Assembly (NCBI RefSeq): GCF_003173755.1
Contig: NZ_CP029553.1
Span: 25,001 to 89,000, forward strand
Direction of reading: 5' to 3'
Origin: Methylobacterium terrae
Lineage (GTDB): Bacteria; Pseudomonadota; Alphaproteobacteria; Rhizobiales; Beijerinckiaceae
Length of the DNA: 64,000 bases
Part shown: positions 8,997-19,889 of the stretch, piece by piece
How the letters are laid out: each line of letters opens with the position of its first letter
Numbering within the stretch: position 1 is the first letter of the stretch
Position numbers and translations under genes: made by a program
The notes under the pieces: model-generated
Databases searched by the model: none
The model's input: only the letters and a program-made list of their open reading frames with translations
What the model was told of the DNA's origin: nothing

Positions 8997-9486
8997 GTCG
9001 ATACGCCACGAGACCCTGCGACACGGACAGGATCGGGCGTGCAGCGTTAAGCGGACCTTGCCGGGAAGACCTGCATCCCATGCGATGAAGTCTTACGACC
9101 TTCAGGATAATTTCCGCCGGCGGGGTAGCCCGCCGAGGCGCGTCAAGCCTACGGGAGCCTTGCATCCACAGCCGCGGCGGGGGAGGTGGGCCAGGCGCGT
9201 CGCGCCGGCTTCACCAAGCTCCGGGACATCGCGGGATCCCCTCCCCCGTGTGGGAGAGGGGTAGGGGTGAGGGTGCGACGCCTCCGGTTAGGTCGCTGAG
9301 CGTGGTGCTGGTAGCGGAACGGCCGACGCTTTGTTCGGCACCGTCTCCACCCTCACCCCCGACCCCTCTCCCACACGAGAAAGGGGGGAGCGCTCGACTT
9401 GCGAAATCGTGTGTCGTCGGACGCGAGCATTGGACGACGTGCTGCCGATACTTTCGAACCGCAAGCCCCTCCCCGCCCGTGGCGCC
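8997..9486. other. Intergenic region with cellulose operon leader and inverted repeat pair
   Basis: This 490-base gap lies between the start of bcsS and the 3' end of the hybrid kinase gene. The part next to bcsS (about 8997-9200) should hold the operon promoter, but no clear -35/-10 pair could be picked out. The middle carries two oppositely oriented GC-rich repeats (listed separately). No convincing gene is seen. Confidence 0.6.
9238..9388. repeat. Pair of inverted GC-rich palindromic repeats
   Basis: The left arm (9238-9273) contains cccgtgtgggagaggggtag and the right arm (9348-9388) contains its near reverse complement around cccctctcccacacgag. The arms are about 75 bases apart. Shorter relatives occur at 55097-55122 and 37628-37657. 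The pattern is that of a REP-like dispersed intergenic palindrome. Placed behind the kinase gene, it could also act as a transcription barrier for that gene. Confidence 0.75.
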
Positions 9487-12249
<2,763 letters not shown>

Positions 12250-12434
12250 GACGGCGGTCCGGCCCGGCGCCGCGCACCGCCCTTCTCCGTGCCCGGAGGA
12301 CCACCGGATGCGGCTTCGTGTCGGAACCCATCGTCATGTCGCGGCGATCTCGGGAAGAACGAAAAGTTGTCAGATGATGGTTAACCGTCAATTCATTAAA
12401 CGGGACTTAACCTCTCTCTGCGACCACGGACCGT

Positions 12435-12830
12435 ATGAACGCCACGCCCCACACGCCACGAACCGGTCCGGTTTCCCCAGGGTCGGTGGGCCTCGTCGCC
12501 GAGGCGCGGAACGGCGGCGAGCGGCGTCGCGACCGGCGCTTCCCCGTCACCCTGTCGGCCCGGCTGCGCCACGGCGATCGGAGCTACCGCACCGAGATCC
12601 TGAACCTGAGCCGCGGCGGGCTGCTGCTGGCGCCGGTGGCGGCGATTCCGCTCGGTCCCGGCGCGGCGATCCGGATCGAGGCGGCGTCGATCGGCGAGGT
12701 CGAGGCCCGCGTGGTCAGCCTGAGCGCGCTCGGGATCCACGTGCGGCTCGAGGACGCCTCGGAACGCTTCCAGCACGCCCTGGTGCGTCTCGCGCGGCTG
12801 ACGCGGATCTGGACGGTGCCGGGGGTGTGA
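12435..12830 (+). CDS. PilZ domain protein, probable c-di-GMP receptor
   Basis: A 131-residue stand-alone PilZ protein. The arginine motif (RRDRR, residues 31-35) and the second motif N-L-S-R-G-G near residue 58 are both canonical, so c-di-GMP binding is expected. The first 25 residues are a short unstructured lead. It is transcribed away from the hybrid kinase, from an AT-richer patch (about 12355-12415) that probably contains its promoter, although no clean -35/-10 pair is evident. Its closeness to the cellulose operon suggests a role in surface or motility control, but no partner is visible. The domain call is firm; the target is unknown. Confidence 0.85.
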   Translation: MNATPHTPRTGPVSPGSVGLVAEARNGGERRRDRRFPVTLSARLRHGDRSYRTEILNLSRGGLLLAPVAAIPLGPGAAIRIEAASIGEVEARVVSLSALGIHVRLEDASERFQHALVRLARLTRIWTVPGV

Positions 12831-12906
12831 GCGGGTTGCCCGACCGCACCGGTCGGCAGCCCGGACGAGCATCCTGTCGGCGCGACGTCCCGATGGCCTC
12901 CGCGCC

Positions 12907-12935
12907 ATCCCAGGGCTGCGCAGCGGAGCCCGGTA
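12907..12935. repeat. REP-like palindrome, copy 1
   Basis: Contains gctgcgcagcggagcccgg, shared with copies at 30456-30486 and 52644-52673. The best copy folds with arms attccggg and cccggaat. This copy has changes in the outer arms. All three lie between genes. Confidence 0.7.
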
Positions 12936-13351
12936 TCCATCAGCGCCGACGATCCAGGATGAGATGGCGGGCGTGCCGCATTCTCCGGAGCCGTCGGCGG
13001 CTCCCGGGTCGTCGCCTCCGACGAGCCGCAGGATGACGCGGAGGGCTTCGCGCCGAGGAAGAACATCGGAGACCGGCGTCGCGGGTACGCCGGATACCAG
13101 AGCGGAGGCGGCCGAGGTCGGGGCTCATCGGTCACCGGAAGGCGCACGCGAGCGCGTGGCTTCACCGCCCCGTGGGGGCCGCCTCCGCCCCGTCATCCGC
13201 TGGATCTGCCGCTACGCCTCGGCCCGAACGGGTGCCGGGGCGATCGTCGCGGCCCGCCTCATGGGTGGCGTCATGCCTTCCTCCGTCGGTGCCGCGCTGC
13301 CCGCGAACGGTGGAGCGCGAACGGGAGCCTGATCCCGTCCGCGCCGGCCGT

Positions 13352-13390
13352 CAAGCGGCCGATGCAAGCGGCCGATGCAAGCGGCCGATG
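13352..13390. repeat. 13-bp tandem repeat (about 3 copies)
   Basis: The unit caagcggccgatg is repeated three times just beyond the stop codon of the glycosyltransferase gene. The unit length is not a multiple of three, and the repeat lies outside coding sequence. Confidence 0.85.
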
Positions 13391-13394
13391 GAGG

Positions 13395-14555
13395 TCACGC
13401 CGCCGAGGCGTCGGCGCCGAGGCGGGCGGGCTTGGTCCGGATGTCCTTCGTCCGGATATCCATCGCGTTGCCGCGCCAGACGATGTCGCGGGCGACCCAG
13501 GCGGCGAGCCAGATCGGCACGAACAGCAGGTCGCGGGCGAGGCAGGCGAGCGGGAAGCGCGGGGAGCGCGGCCAGCCGTTGCGGGCGGCGAGCCGCCATT
13601 CGGCGCCGTACCAGGCGGCCGCCGTCCCGAGCATCGCCGCGAGGCCGGGGAGCCCGCCGCCGGCCGCCGGATAGGCCGCGAGCATCGGGATCACCGCGCC
13701 GGTGCCGATCTCGGGGGCGAAGAACAGCGGGAAGGTGACGCGGCGCAGCCGCGCCCAGCGCAGCTGGCGCGACCACACCTCGCCCGCCCGCCGGGGCCCG
13801 AGGGGCTGGGCGAAGGGCGAGGCGACGAGGTGGACCTGCCGGCCCATCGCCCGCACCAGCTTGGTCGCGGCGGCGTCCTCGGCGATCTCGGCGGCGAGCG
13901 CCCGGATGCCGCCCTTCGCCTCGAGCAGCGGCCGGTGCCAGAGCATGCTCTTTCCTTGCGCGAAGCCGAGGCCCAGGGCCTCGCCGACGTACTGCCACCG
14001 GGCCTGGAGGGTGTTGAGGAAGGCGCACTCGACCTCGGCCCAGAAGCTGCCGGGCCGCGTGCCGATCGGCGTCGAGCAGACGAGGCCGGTCTCGGGCCGC
14101 CAGGCCGCGCGCAGGCGCTGGACGTAGTCCGGCGGCATCAGCACGTTCGAATCGGCCAGGACGATCCAGTCGTGGCGCGCCGCCTCCCAGCCGCGGATGC
14201 AGTTATTGAGCTTCGGGTTGTCGCTCACGCGCTCCTCGCCGACGATCAGCCGGGCCGGCACGGAGGGGTGACCGGCGATCAGCCGCTCGACGAGCGGCAC
14301 GATCGGGTCGGTGGCGCGGGCGACGCAGAAGACCAGCTCGTAGGCCGGATAGGCGAGGCGGAAGCTCGAGGTCAGGGTCTCCTCGCTGTAGGTCTCGAGG
14401 CCGCAGACCGGCCGCACGATCGTGACCGGGACGTCCGCGAGCATCGCCGGCTCGGGATCCGGCCGCCCGAGCCGGCGCAGCGCGATGGCGAGGCTCGCGA
14501 GGTTGATCAGCGTGAGGGTGAGGCAGATGATGGCGGCGATGCCGGTACCGGTCAT
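13395..14555 (-). CDS. Glycosyltransferase, ceramide glucosyltransferase-like (GT21)
   Basis: A 386-residue membrane-anchored glycosyltransferase. It has an N-terminal helix (residues 5-26), a GT2/GT21 core with PVCGLE near 50, NPKLNN near 113-118, the acidic motif DSN at 135-137, the catalytic ED at 226-227 and the product-site motif RQLRW at 263-267. Two C-terminal hydrophobic segments (around 275-310 and 340-365) follow. This matches bacterial ceramide glucosyltransferase/HpnI-like enzymes that transfer a sugar to a lipid acceptor; the acceptor here is unknown. The ATG at 14555 has a GGGAGGA ribosome site. The tail holds a duplicated DIRTK pentapeptide from a 15-base repeat. Confidence 0.82.
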   Translation of the reverse strand: MTGTGIAAIICLTLTLINLASLAIALRRLGRPDPEPAMLADVPVTIVRPVCGLETYSEETLTSSFRLAYPAYELVFCVARATDPIVPLVERLIAGHPSVPARLIVGEERVSDNPKLNNCIRGWEAARHDWIVLADSNVLMPPDYVQRLRAAWRPETGLVCSTPIGTRPGSFWAEVECAFLNTLQARWQYVGEALGLGFAQGKSMLWHRPLLEAKGGIRALAAEIAEDAAATKLVRAMGRQVHLVASPFAQPLGPRRAGEVWSRQLRWARLRRVTFPLFFAPEIGTGAVIPMLAAYPAAGGGLPGLAAMLGTAAAWYGAEWRLAARNGWPRSPRFPLACLARDLLFVPIWLAAWVARDIVWRGNAMDIRTKDIRTKPARLGADASAA

Positions 14556-14756
14556 GCGGGTCCTCCCGGGCCGGTGCCGACCCGGGCCCTGTCCTCCCCT
14601 CAAACAGGCGGGCTGTTGCAGCCGTATGACGGTGGGGCGCTCCCGGGCGCGGCGTTCCCCGCGATGCTCCCGGGGGCGTTCCCCGGCGGCATCACCCTGG
14701 ACCCCGCCCCCGGCCAGGCTAGATCTGACCCGACCCGCGAACCCGAAGGGCCCGGC

Positions 14757-16844
14757 ATGACGCGCACCCCCGATCCCCGCCCGACCCTCCAGGCCCCCGA
14801 CGACGATCCCCATCTCTGGCTCGAGGAGATCGACGGCGAGCGGGCGCTCGCCTGGGTCGAGGCGCAGAACGCCGACACGCTCGCGGCCCTCGCCGACGGG
14901 CGCTACGCCGCCGACCGCGACGGCCTGAAGGCCGCCCTCGACCGGCCGGACAAGATCCCGGGCGTCACCCGGCGCGGCGGCCTGTTCTACAACCTGTGGC
15001 AGGATGCCGGGCATCCCCGCGGCCTGTGGCGGCGAACGACGGACAGCGAGTACCCCAAGCCCGAGCCGGCATGGGACGTGCTGCTCGACCTCGACGCGCT
15101 CGCCCGCGACGAGGGCGAGGACTGGGTGTGGAGCGGCGCCGCGAGCCTGCCGGGCAGCCACGCGCGGGCGCTGGTCCAGCTCTCCCGCGGCGGCGGCGAC
15201 GCGACCGTGGTGCGCGAGTTCGACCTCTCCGAGCGCCGCTTCGTCGAGGGCGGCTTCGCGCTGCCGGAAGCGAAGAGCATCCCGGTCTGGCTCGACCCCG
15301 ACACGCTGCTCCTGGCCTCGCCCCTCGGCGGGCCGGAGCACGCGACGCCGGCGGGCTACGCCCGCACCGTGCGGCTGTGGCGGCGCGGCACCGACCCGCT
15401 CCAGGCCCCGGTGATCTTCTCGGCCGGTCCGACCAGCATGGTCGCCTACGCCTATCCGGACCGGGAGGCGACACCGGAGCGCCTGGTCTTCGCCGAGCGG
15501 ACCGGCTTCTTCGACGGCACGATCGGCTTGGGCGACCGCACCGGCCCGAAGACCCGCCTCGACATCCCGACCGATGCCGATGCCCATTGGCATCGCGGCT
15601 TCCTCGCCATCCGCACCCGCACGCCGTGGGAGGTGGGCGGGACGACCCATCCGGCCGACAGCGTGCTCGGCATCGGGCTCGACGCGTTCCTGGCCGGCGC
15701 GCGGGACGTGGAGGTGCTGTTCACCCCCGGTCCGCGCCGGGCGCTGCAGGGCTTCTTCTGGACCGGCGGTCGGCTGGTGATCTCGGTCCTCGACGACTTG
15801 AAGGCGGTCTTTCCGGTCTTCACCCCCGCGGCGGGCGGCTGGACCGAGAGCAGGGTGGCGGGGCTGCCGGAGCTCGGCGTGGTCGGCGTGTGGTCGATGG
15901 ACGGCGAGGAGGAGGAATCGAACGGCGACCTCCTGGTGGCGGCGAACGACCCCGTCACCCCCTCGACCCTGCTCGCGTCGAATCCCGACCTCGCCGCGCC
16001 GGTGCTCCTGAAGCAGGCCCCGTCCCTGTTCGAGGCCGACGGCCTGGTGGTGACCCGGCACGAGGCGGTGTCGAGCGACGGCGAGCGCATCCCTTACGTC
16101 CAGGCCGGGCCGCCGGGAGAGACCGGCGAGGCGCCGGTGCACCTGTCAGGGTATGGCGGCTTCCAGGTGACGAACCTCGCCGGTTACTCGGCGGTGCTCG
16201 GCCGGCTCTGGCTCGCCAAGGGCGGCACCCGGGTGGTGGCCAACATCCGCGGCGGCGGCGAGTTCGGCACCCGCTGGCACGAGGCCGGGCGGCGCGAGGG
16301 CAAGGCGCTCACCCACGACGACTTCGCGGCGGTGGCCGCCGACCTCGTGCGCCGCGGCGTGACGCACCCCAAGCGCATCGCCGCCGAGGGCGGCTCGAAC
16401 GGCGGACTCCTGGTCGCCAACATGCTGACGCGTTACCCCGAGCGGTTCGGGGCGCTGTTCTGCACCGTGCCGCTGATCGACATGCGGCGCTACACCAGGC
16501 TGCTCGCCGGCGCGAGCTGGATCGCCGAGTACGGCGATCCCGACGTCCCGGAGGACTGGGCCTTCCTGCAGACCATCTCGGCCTACCACGTCGCGGAAGC
16601 CGGCAAGCCCTACCCGCCGATCCTGATCGCCACGACGCGACGCGACGACCGGGTGCATCCGGGCCACGCCCGCAAGATGGCGGCGAAGCTCCAGGCGCTC
16701 GGCTACGACGCCCGCTTCTACGAGCCCGAGGCCGGCGGCCATTCCCACGGCAAGAACAGCGCCGAGACCGCCGCCTTCGCGGCGCTCGGCGCCGCCTTCC
16801 TGCGCCGGGCGATCGGCTGGGAGCCGGAAGTCGCTGGCACGTAG
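14757..16844 (+). CDS. Prolyl oligopeptidase family serine peptidase (S9)
   Basis: The 695-residue product has a beta-propeller N-terminal part (about 70-410) and an alpha/beta-hydrolase C-terminal part. The catalytic triad is visible: S547 in GGSNGG, D630 in DDRVHPGH and H662 in GGHSHGKN. The oxyanion region NIRGGGEFG near 495 is also intact. Such enzymes cleave short peptides after proline or basic residues in the cytoplasm. The start at 14757 has a GAAGGG ribosome site, gives a normal family N-terminus (DPHLWLEEIDGERALAWV), and is divergent from the glycosyltransferase 200 bases away. Exact specificity (prolyl oligopeptidase or oligopeptidase B) cannot be fixed from the sequence. Confidence 0.92.
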   Translation: MTRTPDPRPTLQAPDDDPHLWLEEIDGERALAWVEAQNADTLAALADGRYAADRDGLKAALDRPDKIPGVTRRGGLFYNLWQDAGHPRGLWRRTTDSEYPKPEPAWDVLLDLDALARDEGEDWVWSGAASLPGSHARALVQLSRGGGDATVVREFDLSERRFVEGGFALPEAKSIPVWLDPDTLLLASPLGGPEHATPAGYARTVRLWRRGTDPLQAPVIFSAGPTSMVAYAYPDREATPERLVFAERTGFFDGTIGLGDRTGPKTRLDIPTDADAHWHRGFLAIRTRTPWEVGGTTHPADSVLGIGLDAFLAGARDVEVLFTPGPRRALQGFFWTGGRLVISVLDDLKAVFPVFTPAAGGWTESRVAGLPELGVVGVWSMDGEEEESNGDLLVAANDPVTPSTLLASNPDLAAPVLLKQAPSLFEADGLVVTRHEAVSSDGERIPYVQAGPPGETGEAPVHLSGYGGFQVTNLAGYSAVLGRLWLAKGGTRVVANIRGGGEFGTRWHEAGRREGKALTHDDFAAVAADLVRRGVTHPKRIAAEGGSNGGLLVANMLTRYPERFGALFCTVPLIDMRRYTRLLAGASWIAEYGDPDVPEDWAFLQTISAYHVAEAGKPYPPILIATTRRDDRVHPGHARKMAAKLQALGYDARFYEPEAGGHSHGKNSAETAAFAALGAAFLRRAIGWEPEVAGT

Positions 16845-16954
16845 AGGTATCTGCGCAGTCAAACCCGGGAACCTTGACGCGGCGCGCACGTCTTTCCGGC
16901 ACTCGAAGCGTGGCATATCGCCCCCGCGTCAGTCCGGATGAGGAAGTCTCCACG

Positions 16955-17587
16955 ATGCGCGCCGCAACAGCTCTCCTCGTCACCCTCTGCGTGGCGGGGG
17001 CCGGTGCCGGGATGACCGAGGCGCGGGCCGGGATCCTGATCCGGGTCGACAAGACCACCCAGCGAATGACCGTGACGCGCGACGGGCAGACGCTCTACGA
17101 CTGGCCGGTCTCGACCGGCATGGCCGGCTACAGCACGCCCCGCGGCGCGTTCGCGCCCTCGCGCATGGTGGTCGATTACCGCTCGCGCGAGTGGGACGAC
17201 GCGCCGATGCCGCACGCGATCTTCTTCACCGGACGTGGCCACGCCATCCACGGCAGCTCCCATACCGGCCGCCTCGGCAGTCCTGCCTCCCACGGCTGCG
17301 TGCGCCTCGCCCCGGGCAAGGCCGCGGCCCTCTACGCCCTCGTGAAGGCCGAGGGCATGGGCAACACCCGGGTGGTGATCGGCGGCGACGAGACCGTCCT
17401 CGCCGGGCGGGCCTCGCCGCGCCGTGAGGCGCGGGCGCGCCTCGACCAGGACGGCTTCGCACCGGTCGTCCGCGCCGCGCGCGGCCGCTCGTACGATCCG
17501 TGGGGCGATGAGGGCTGGCAGCCGGTCGGGGCGACGTACCCGTCTCCCTACGGCGGGACGTCCTACTCGTACGGGCCGTCGTATTGA
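16955..17587 (+). CDS. L,D-transpeptidase (YkuD domain), exported
   Basis: A 210-residue protein with a signal peptide (MRAATALLVTLCVAGAGAG, to about residue 26) and a compact YkuD catalytic domain. The active-site block runs from H99-G-S to S112-H113-G-C115-V-R, with C115 as nucleophile. Such enzymes make 3-3 peptidoglycan crosslinks or attach proteins to peptidoglycan in the periplasm. The C-terminal 60 residues are rich in Tyr, Pro and Gly (YPSPYGGTSYSYG) and probably disordered. The ATG at 16955 has an AGGAAG ribosome site. It lies 110 bases behind the oligopeptidase and could be read through from it. Confidence 0.9.
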   Translation: MRAATALLVTLCVAGAGAGMTEARAGILIRVDKTTQRMTVTRDGQTLYDWPVSTGMAGYSTPRGAFAPSRMVVDYRSREWDDAPMPHAIFFTGRGHAIHGSSHTGRLGSPASHGCVRLAPGKAAALYALVKAEGMGNTRVVIGGDETVLAGRASPRREARARLDQDGFAPVVRAARGRSYDPWGDEGWQPVGATYPSPYGGTSYSYGPSY

Positions 17588-17612
17588 GAGCGGCGACGTC
17601 GCTCAGGTCGAG

Positions 17613-17654
17613 GTGACATCGTGTCCGGAAGATGACTTCCGGACACGATGTCAC
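17613..17654. terminator. Perfect 19-bp inverted repeat between convergent genes
   Basis: The arms at 17613-17631 and 17636-17654 are perfect reverse complements (gtgacatcgtgtccggaag) around a four-base loop. It sits between the ends of two convergent genes, so it can stop or stabilise transcripts from both sides. No T-run follows, so a simple intrinsic terminator is not certain; it could instead be a dispersed palindrome. Confidence 0.65.
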
Positions 17655-17709
17655 AAGCCCGCGCGGTGAAGCCGACGGCTTCACACGCCTGAGCGAAGCC
17701 GAGGGCGTC

Positions 17710-18801
17710 CTACCGCCCCTCCCCCGCCACGAAGGCCAGCGTCCTGCGGTGCGCCTCCTCGTCGGTGAACTGCTCCGGCGGCGACTTCATCAGCCAGCTC
17801 GACGGCCCGACCAGCGCCCCCCCGATGCCGCGCTCCCGCGCCAGTGCGGCGCAGCGCACCGCGTCGATGACGATGCCGGCGGAATTCGGCGAATCCCACA
17901 CCTCCAGCTTCAGCTCGAGGTTCAGCGGCACGCCCCCGAAGGCCGTGCCTTCCAGGCGGATATGCGCCCATTTCCGGTCGCTCAGCCACGGCACGTAGTC
18001 GCTCGGGCCGACATGGATGGCGTCGGGCGGCAGGGCGGTCTCGAGCTGGCTCTGCACCGATTGCGTCTTCGAGATCTTCTTCGATTCGAGTCGCTCGCGC
18101 TCCAGCATGTTGCGGAAATCGGCGTTGCCGCCGAAATTCAGCTGGTAGGTCCGCTCCAGCCTCACGCCGCGTTCGCGGAAGAGATGGGCGAGCGCCCGAT
18201 GCACGATGGTGGCGCCGACCTGGCTCTTGATGTCGTCGCCGATGAGCGGCAGCCCGGCGGCCGCGAAGCGCTGGCGCCATTCGGGATGCGAGGCGATGAA
18301 GACCGGGATGCAGTTGACGAAGGCGCAGCCCGCCGCCAGCGCCGCTTCCGCGTAGAACTCGGTGGCGGCTTGCGACCCGACCGGCAGGTAGGAGACCAGC
18401 ACCTCGGCGCGTGCGCGCCGCAAGCTGGCGGCGACGTCGACCGGCCGGACGGAGGATTCCGGCACGATCGCTTCCAGATAGCGGCCGAGCCCGTCGAGTG
18501 TCGGGCCGCGCTCCACGGTGACGCCCGTCGGCGCCACGTCGGCGAAGCGGGCGGTGTTGTTGGGCGCGGCCAGGATCGCCTCGGCGAGGTCGCGGCCGAC
18601 CTTGTCCCGCGCGACGTCGAAGGCCGCCGCCACCGTGACGTCCGCTACACGGTAGCCGCCGAGATCGGGGCTCATCAGGCCCGGCACCGCCTCGCCGGGG
18701 CCGGCTTCCCGGTAATAGGTCAGGCCCTGCACGAAGGAGGACGCGCAGTTGCCGACGCCCGCGATCGCGACCCGCACGCTCTTCTGGCCCACTGACGGCA
18801 C
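17710..18801 (-). CDS. ino1: myo-Inositol-1-phosphate synthase
   Basis: The 363-residue product matches the short prokaryotic inositol-3-phosphate synthases, which convert glucose-6-phosphate to inositol phosphate in an NAD-dependent reaction. It has an N-terminal Rossmann motif ([15 protein letters not shown]), the [10 protein letters not shown] segment, and the C-terminal core blocks [23 protein letters not shown] and [12 protein letters not shown] typical of the family. The lysines of SKKISKTQ belong to the active site. Its likely uses are inositol phospholipids or inositol-derived solutes. It stands alone and is convergent with the L,D-transpeptidase, with a strong palindrome between them. 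The assignment is secure; the physiological product is not shown. Confidence 0.92.
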   Translation of the reverse strand: MPSVGQKSVRVAIAGVGNCASSFVQGLTYYREAGPGEAVPGLMSPDLGGYRVADVTVAAAFDVARDKVGRDLAEAILAAPNNTARFADVAPTGVTVERGPTLDGLGRYLEAIVPESSVRPVDVAASLRRARAEVLVSYLPVGSQAATEFYAEAALAAGCAFVNCIPVFIASHPEWRQRFAAAGLPLIGDDIKSQVGATIVHRALAHLFRERGVRLERTYQLNFGGNADFRNMLERERLESKKISKTQSVQSQLETALPPDAIHVGPSDYVPWLSDRKWAHIRLEGTAFGGVPLNLELKLEVWDSPNSAGIVIDAVRCAALARERGIGGALVGPSSWLMKSPPEQFTDEEAHRRTLAFVAGEGR

Positions 18802-18936
18802 TCCTTCAGACCGATACCCTCCGGGACTAAGTAGAACACTCCGGCGGAGTATCGATCCCCGATCGAGCGTGGCCGTACGCCGCCTCGCGTCCTATAGTGC
18901 CGCGAGGCGGCGAGGACCGCGTCGGGAGGAGACCGC

Positions 18937-19395
18937 ATGGAAATCTTCGACGGGCCGGAGGCCCTGAAGGCGTCGATCGGGCAGGAGATCGGGGTCGGCG
19001 AGTGGGTCACCGTCGACCAGGCGATGATCGACCGCTTTGCCGAGGCGACGGACGACCACCAGTGGATCCACGTCGATCCGGAGCGGGCGGCGCGCGACTC
19101 GCCCTACGGCGCCACGGTGGCGCACGGCTACCTGACCCTGTCGCTGGTGCCGCGCTTCATCGCCGGGGTGCGCCGCCTCGACGGCCTGCGCCTCAGCCTG
19201 AATTACGGCCTCGACCGGGTGCGCTTCCCCGCGCCGGTGGTGGTGAATTCCCGGCTGCGCGGGCGGGTTCGGGTGGCGAACGCCCTCGACGTGCCGCCGC
19301 GCGGCCTGCGCGTCACCTACGGGGTAACGGTCGAGATCGAGGGCGCCGAGAAGCCGGCCTGCCTCGCCGAGGCGGTGGTGCTGCACCACTGGTGA
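18937..19395 (+). CDS. MaoC family hot-dog dehydratase
   Basis: A 152-residue single hot-dog domain protein. The hydratase signature is visible near residues 34-66: the catalytic Asp and His in ATDDHQWIHVDPE, then the AHGYLTLSL block. These enzymes hydrate enoyl-CoA substrates of medium chain length. A strong GGAGGAG ribosome site precedes the ATG at 18937. It is divergent from the inositol-phosphate synthase gene, with a 135-base gap. The substrate is not evident from the neighbours. Confidence 0.9.
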   Translation: MEIFDGPEALKASIGQEIGVGEWVTVDQAMIDRFAEATDDHQWIHVDPERAARDSPYGATVAHGYLTLSLVPRFIAGVRRLDGLRLSLNYGLDRVRFPAPVVVNSRLRGRVRVANALDVPPRGLRVTYGVTVEIEGAEKPACLAEAVVLHHW

Positions 19396-19889
19396 GGTCT
19401 CCGCATCTCGCGGAGCGATTCGAGCCGAGATGGGCACGAGCCCATCCCCGGCGGCCGGCCGCATGTCGGCACCTGCCTCGGCGGGTTTCGCCGTTGATCG
19501 GGCGGCGCCGGTCCACTGAAGCCGGCATGACTTCGGACCGTCGTCAGTCTTGGCGAGCAAAGATCCTCCGATCGACTTTCATTTCCTTGAACTCCGGGCG
19601 ACGCAATCGTTTCTATTATCGCAAATTCAGAAATAAAATTTGTGGTCAGATCTTATAATGATATGATACGATTGATCGGAGGTCCGGCGTCGGTCGTGAT
19701 AAATCGAAGCGCTCATTCCTTTGGGCTGAGGACTTGCCGGCGCTTCTATCGACAGCTACAAATGTGATGACACGATCGGCGGATCAAATTTCACGCCGAG
19801 GCATAATGGGGCTGCATTGCTGCCGACCTTATGATGGTGCCGCAATGTGCATACGTCATGACGTTCTCGCAACCTGATCGGGAATCAAG
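19396..19889. other. Intergenic region, AT-rich left edge of a genomic islet
   Basis: After about 19560 the composition drops abruptly from GC-rich to AT-rich. A perfect TATAAT lies at 19654-19659, but no matching -35 stands 17 bases upstream. No gene, ribosome site or repeat is evident. The sharp change marks a likely junction of transferred DNA that continues through the next gene. Confidence 0.55.

Larger units (their letters stand above)
12831..13394. other. Intergenic region with palindromic and tandem repeats
   Basis: This gap of about 560 bases lies between the ends of the PilZ gene and the convergent glycosyltransferase gene. It contains one copy of a palindromic element (12907-12935) and a 13-base tandem repeat (13352-13390). 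The intervening frames have no gene-like composition or ribosome site. No gene is supported here. Confidence 0.6.

Noticed and set aside
13395..16142. Long minus-strand open frame continuous with the glycosyltransferase gene
   Set aside because: Only the part from 14555 downstream has glycosyltransferase motifs and a ribosome site. The rest lies antisense to the oligopeptidase, whose catalytic triad is intact.
19654..19659. A perfect TATAAT box upstream of the AT-rich gene as its promoter
   Set aside because: No -35 box stands at the proper distance, and AT-rich DNA yields such matches by chance; it lies 230 bases before the start.
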